Made by a program: the position numbers and the translations under genes. Below, piece after piece: positions 63,158 through 64,000 of a stretch of DNA of 64,000 nucleotides. Origin of the DNA: Rhodococcoides kyotonense (GTDB lineage Bacteria; Actinomycetota; Actinomycetes; Mycobacteriales; Mycobacteriaceae); NCBI RefSeq assembly GCF_001645385.1, contig NZ_LVHI01000009.1, positions 43,340-107,339 on the forward strand, in the 5' to 3' direction. The notes under the pieces were generated by a model. The model ran no database searches. It was not told the origin of the DNA and saw only the letters and a list, made by a program, of their open reading frames with translations. Position 1 is the first letter of the stretch, and every line of letters begins with the position of its first letter.

Positions 63158-63237
63158 CCCTTTCGGCATCGATGGACCATTAATACGAATAGATAGCTTG
63201 GGTGCGCCATTCATGCAGCGCCAGTAGGTTCGATGAG

Positions 63238-63654
63238 GTGTCCAAGCCGCTGACCGATGCCGCGACGTCCGCGCGCCTCAGCAAGCAGCGTCGACGCGAC
63301 ACGAAGCCGGAGATCGCGCTGCGTCGCGAACTGCACCGTCGCGGGCTGCGATATTTCGTCGACCGCGCACCGGTGAAAGGCATGAGGCGTCGGGCAGATG
63401 TGGTGTTTCCCCGTCGCAAGCTCGCGGTGTACGTCGACGGCTGCTTCTGGCACAGCTGCCCGGTGCACGCGACGAAGCCCCGCAACAATGCGCAGTGGTG
63501 GGCCGACAAATTGGCCACCAACGTCGCTCGCGACCGCAACACCGACGAGCGTCTCGACGCCGAGGGCTGGACGGTCGTGCGGGTGTGGGAGCACGAATCG
63601 GCCGTCGACGCGGCAGACAAGGTGGAGTCGGCGTTGCGGGATGGTGATTCCTGA
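63238..63654 (+). CDS. vsr: Very short patch repair (Vsr) mismatch endonuclease
   Basis: 138 residues from a GTG at 63238; a GTG at 63202 would extend it by 12. Vsr motifs: RDTKPEIALRRELHRRG, the catalytic DVVFPRRKLAVYVDGCFWHSCPVH with zinc/metal ligands, and WTVVRVWEHE. It nicks DNA at T:G mismatches from deamination of methylated cytosine at the target of the partner m5C enzyme, lowering mutation. It completes an MTase-REase-Vsr cassette. Confidence 0.93.
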   Translation: MSKPLTDAATSARLSKQRRRDTKPEIALRRELHRRGLRYFVDRAPVKGMRRRADVVFPRRKLAVYVDGCFWHSCPVHATKPRNNAQWWADKLATNVARDRNTDERLDAEGWTVVRVWEHESAVDAADKVESALRDGDS

Positions 63655-63674
63655 CGTGCGGCATCCGGGTTTTC

Positions 63675-63852
63675 GGACCGAAGGTGACATCCGGTCACTC
63701 TGAGTGAGCAAAGGACGCCCTCGGTCGGCCCGGGCGGCCCCCGGGCTTTCGGACCGAAGGTGACATCCAGTCACTCTGAGTGACCAAAGGGCGCCCTCGG
63801 TCGGTCCGGGCGCACCCGGCTTTCAGACCGAAGGTGACATCCAGTCACTCTG
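63675..63852. repeat. Three REP-like units, the last interrupted
   Basis: Copies begin with GGACCGAAGGTGACATCCGG (63675) and near-identical sequence at 63751 and 63825. Copies 1 and 2 are about 56-57 bp and end CGGTCGGCC or CGGTCGGTCC. Copy 3 keeps only its first 28 bases and stops at 63852, where unrelated sequence leading into the IS30-like gene begins. They share words with the elements at 43533 and 51389. Confidence 0.8.
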
Positions 63853-63859
63853 GGCGGTT

Positions 63860-64000
63860 TCAAGCGGTCGCTGCACCAATGAGCTCTGCGAACTTTTCCA
63901 ACGGTGGTCTGTAGCCTAGCGTCGCCCTGGGGCGCTCGTTCAATTCCAGGGTGACGCGGCGCAGTTCCTCGGGTGAATGCACCGACAGGTCCGTTCCCTT
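63860..64000 (-). mobile_element. C-terminal end of an IS30-like transposase (partial)
   Basis: 46 residues on the minus strand up to a TGA at 63860-63862: GTDLSVHSPEELRRVTLELN, then ERPRATLGYRPPLEKFAEL. This is the end of an IS30-family DDE transposase; the DDE triad and start lie outside the window. The junction with REP copy 3 is at about 63852. A terminal inverted repeat cannot be checked because the other end is missing. Confidence 0.85.

Overview
The window is a G+C-rich (roughly 64-65% by eye) actinobacterial chromosome segment. Gene content points to a mycolate-producing Nocardiaceae-type organism such as Rhodococcus/Rhodococcoides: a WhiB regulator, MMPL transporters, a SIP-type siderophore reductase, many GTG starts, and blocks whose order resembles Mycobacterium (an aspartate-aminotransferase homologue beside the SRP RNA and a tRNA-Ser near dnaX; tadA, its partner gene, tyrA and a glycolipid-binding protein together). 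The genus is inferred, not proven. Almost all DNA is coding and no gene-free stretch exceeds about 300 bp.

Left part (1-14.9 kb): the tail of a cation/H+ antiporter, a GntR regulator, the fadBA beta-oxidation pair, dnaX with a repetitive Pro/Glu linker, a HhH-GPD glycosylase, a transglutaminase-like protein, phoU, a secreted lipase, a TetR/DHA2-efflux pair with two matching operators, an aminotransferase, the SRP RNA and tRNA-Ser(GGA). Middle-left (14.9-31.8 kb): a polytopic membrane protein, a DinB-like enzyme, an SDR plus MHS symporter under a divergent LysR regulator, nei2 plus a spore-photoproduct-lyase-like radical SAM gene, a STAS protein, a WhiB, a four-gene catabolic operon (epimerase, EthD-like protein, FAH hydrolase, MFS) facing a PucR regulator, and a second LysR unit (frameshifted) facing an acyl-CoA ligase and an SDR.

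Centre (31.8-43.5 kb): GluQRS, a YhhQ transporter and a divergent TGT form a probable queuosine salvage group. They are followed by a heterodimeric ABC exporter, a TetR-MMPL unit and an Rrf2 regulator. Right-centre (43.7-57.3 kb): a fatty-acid-hydroxylase family protein, YceI, a nonapeptide-repeat protein coupled to an RDD membrane protein, a PHP-domain protein, lipoproteins, an FBP zinc-finger protein, a siderophore-interacting protein, tRNA-Ser(CGA), CsbD, tadA and partner, tyrA, a glycolipid-binding protein and an MMPL transporter. Right end (57.3-64 kb): a second heterodimeric ABC exporter, then an m5C methyltransferase, a probable endonuclease and Vsr, then REP-like palindromes interrupted by the end of an IS30-like element.

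Recurrent non-coding structure is a notable feature. Long 18-24 bp hairpins sit between convergent or tandem genes and often supply the stop codon. A second palindrome family based on GACCGAATGT occurs at three loci. No CRISPR array, rRNA operon, prophage or replication origin is seen.
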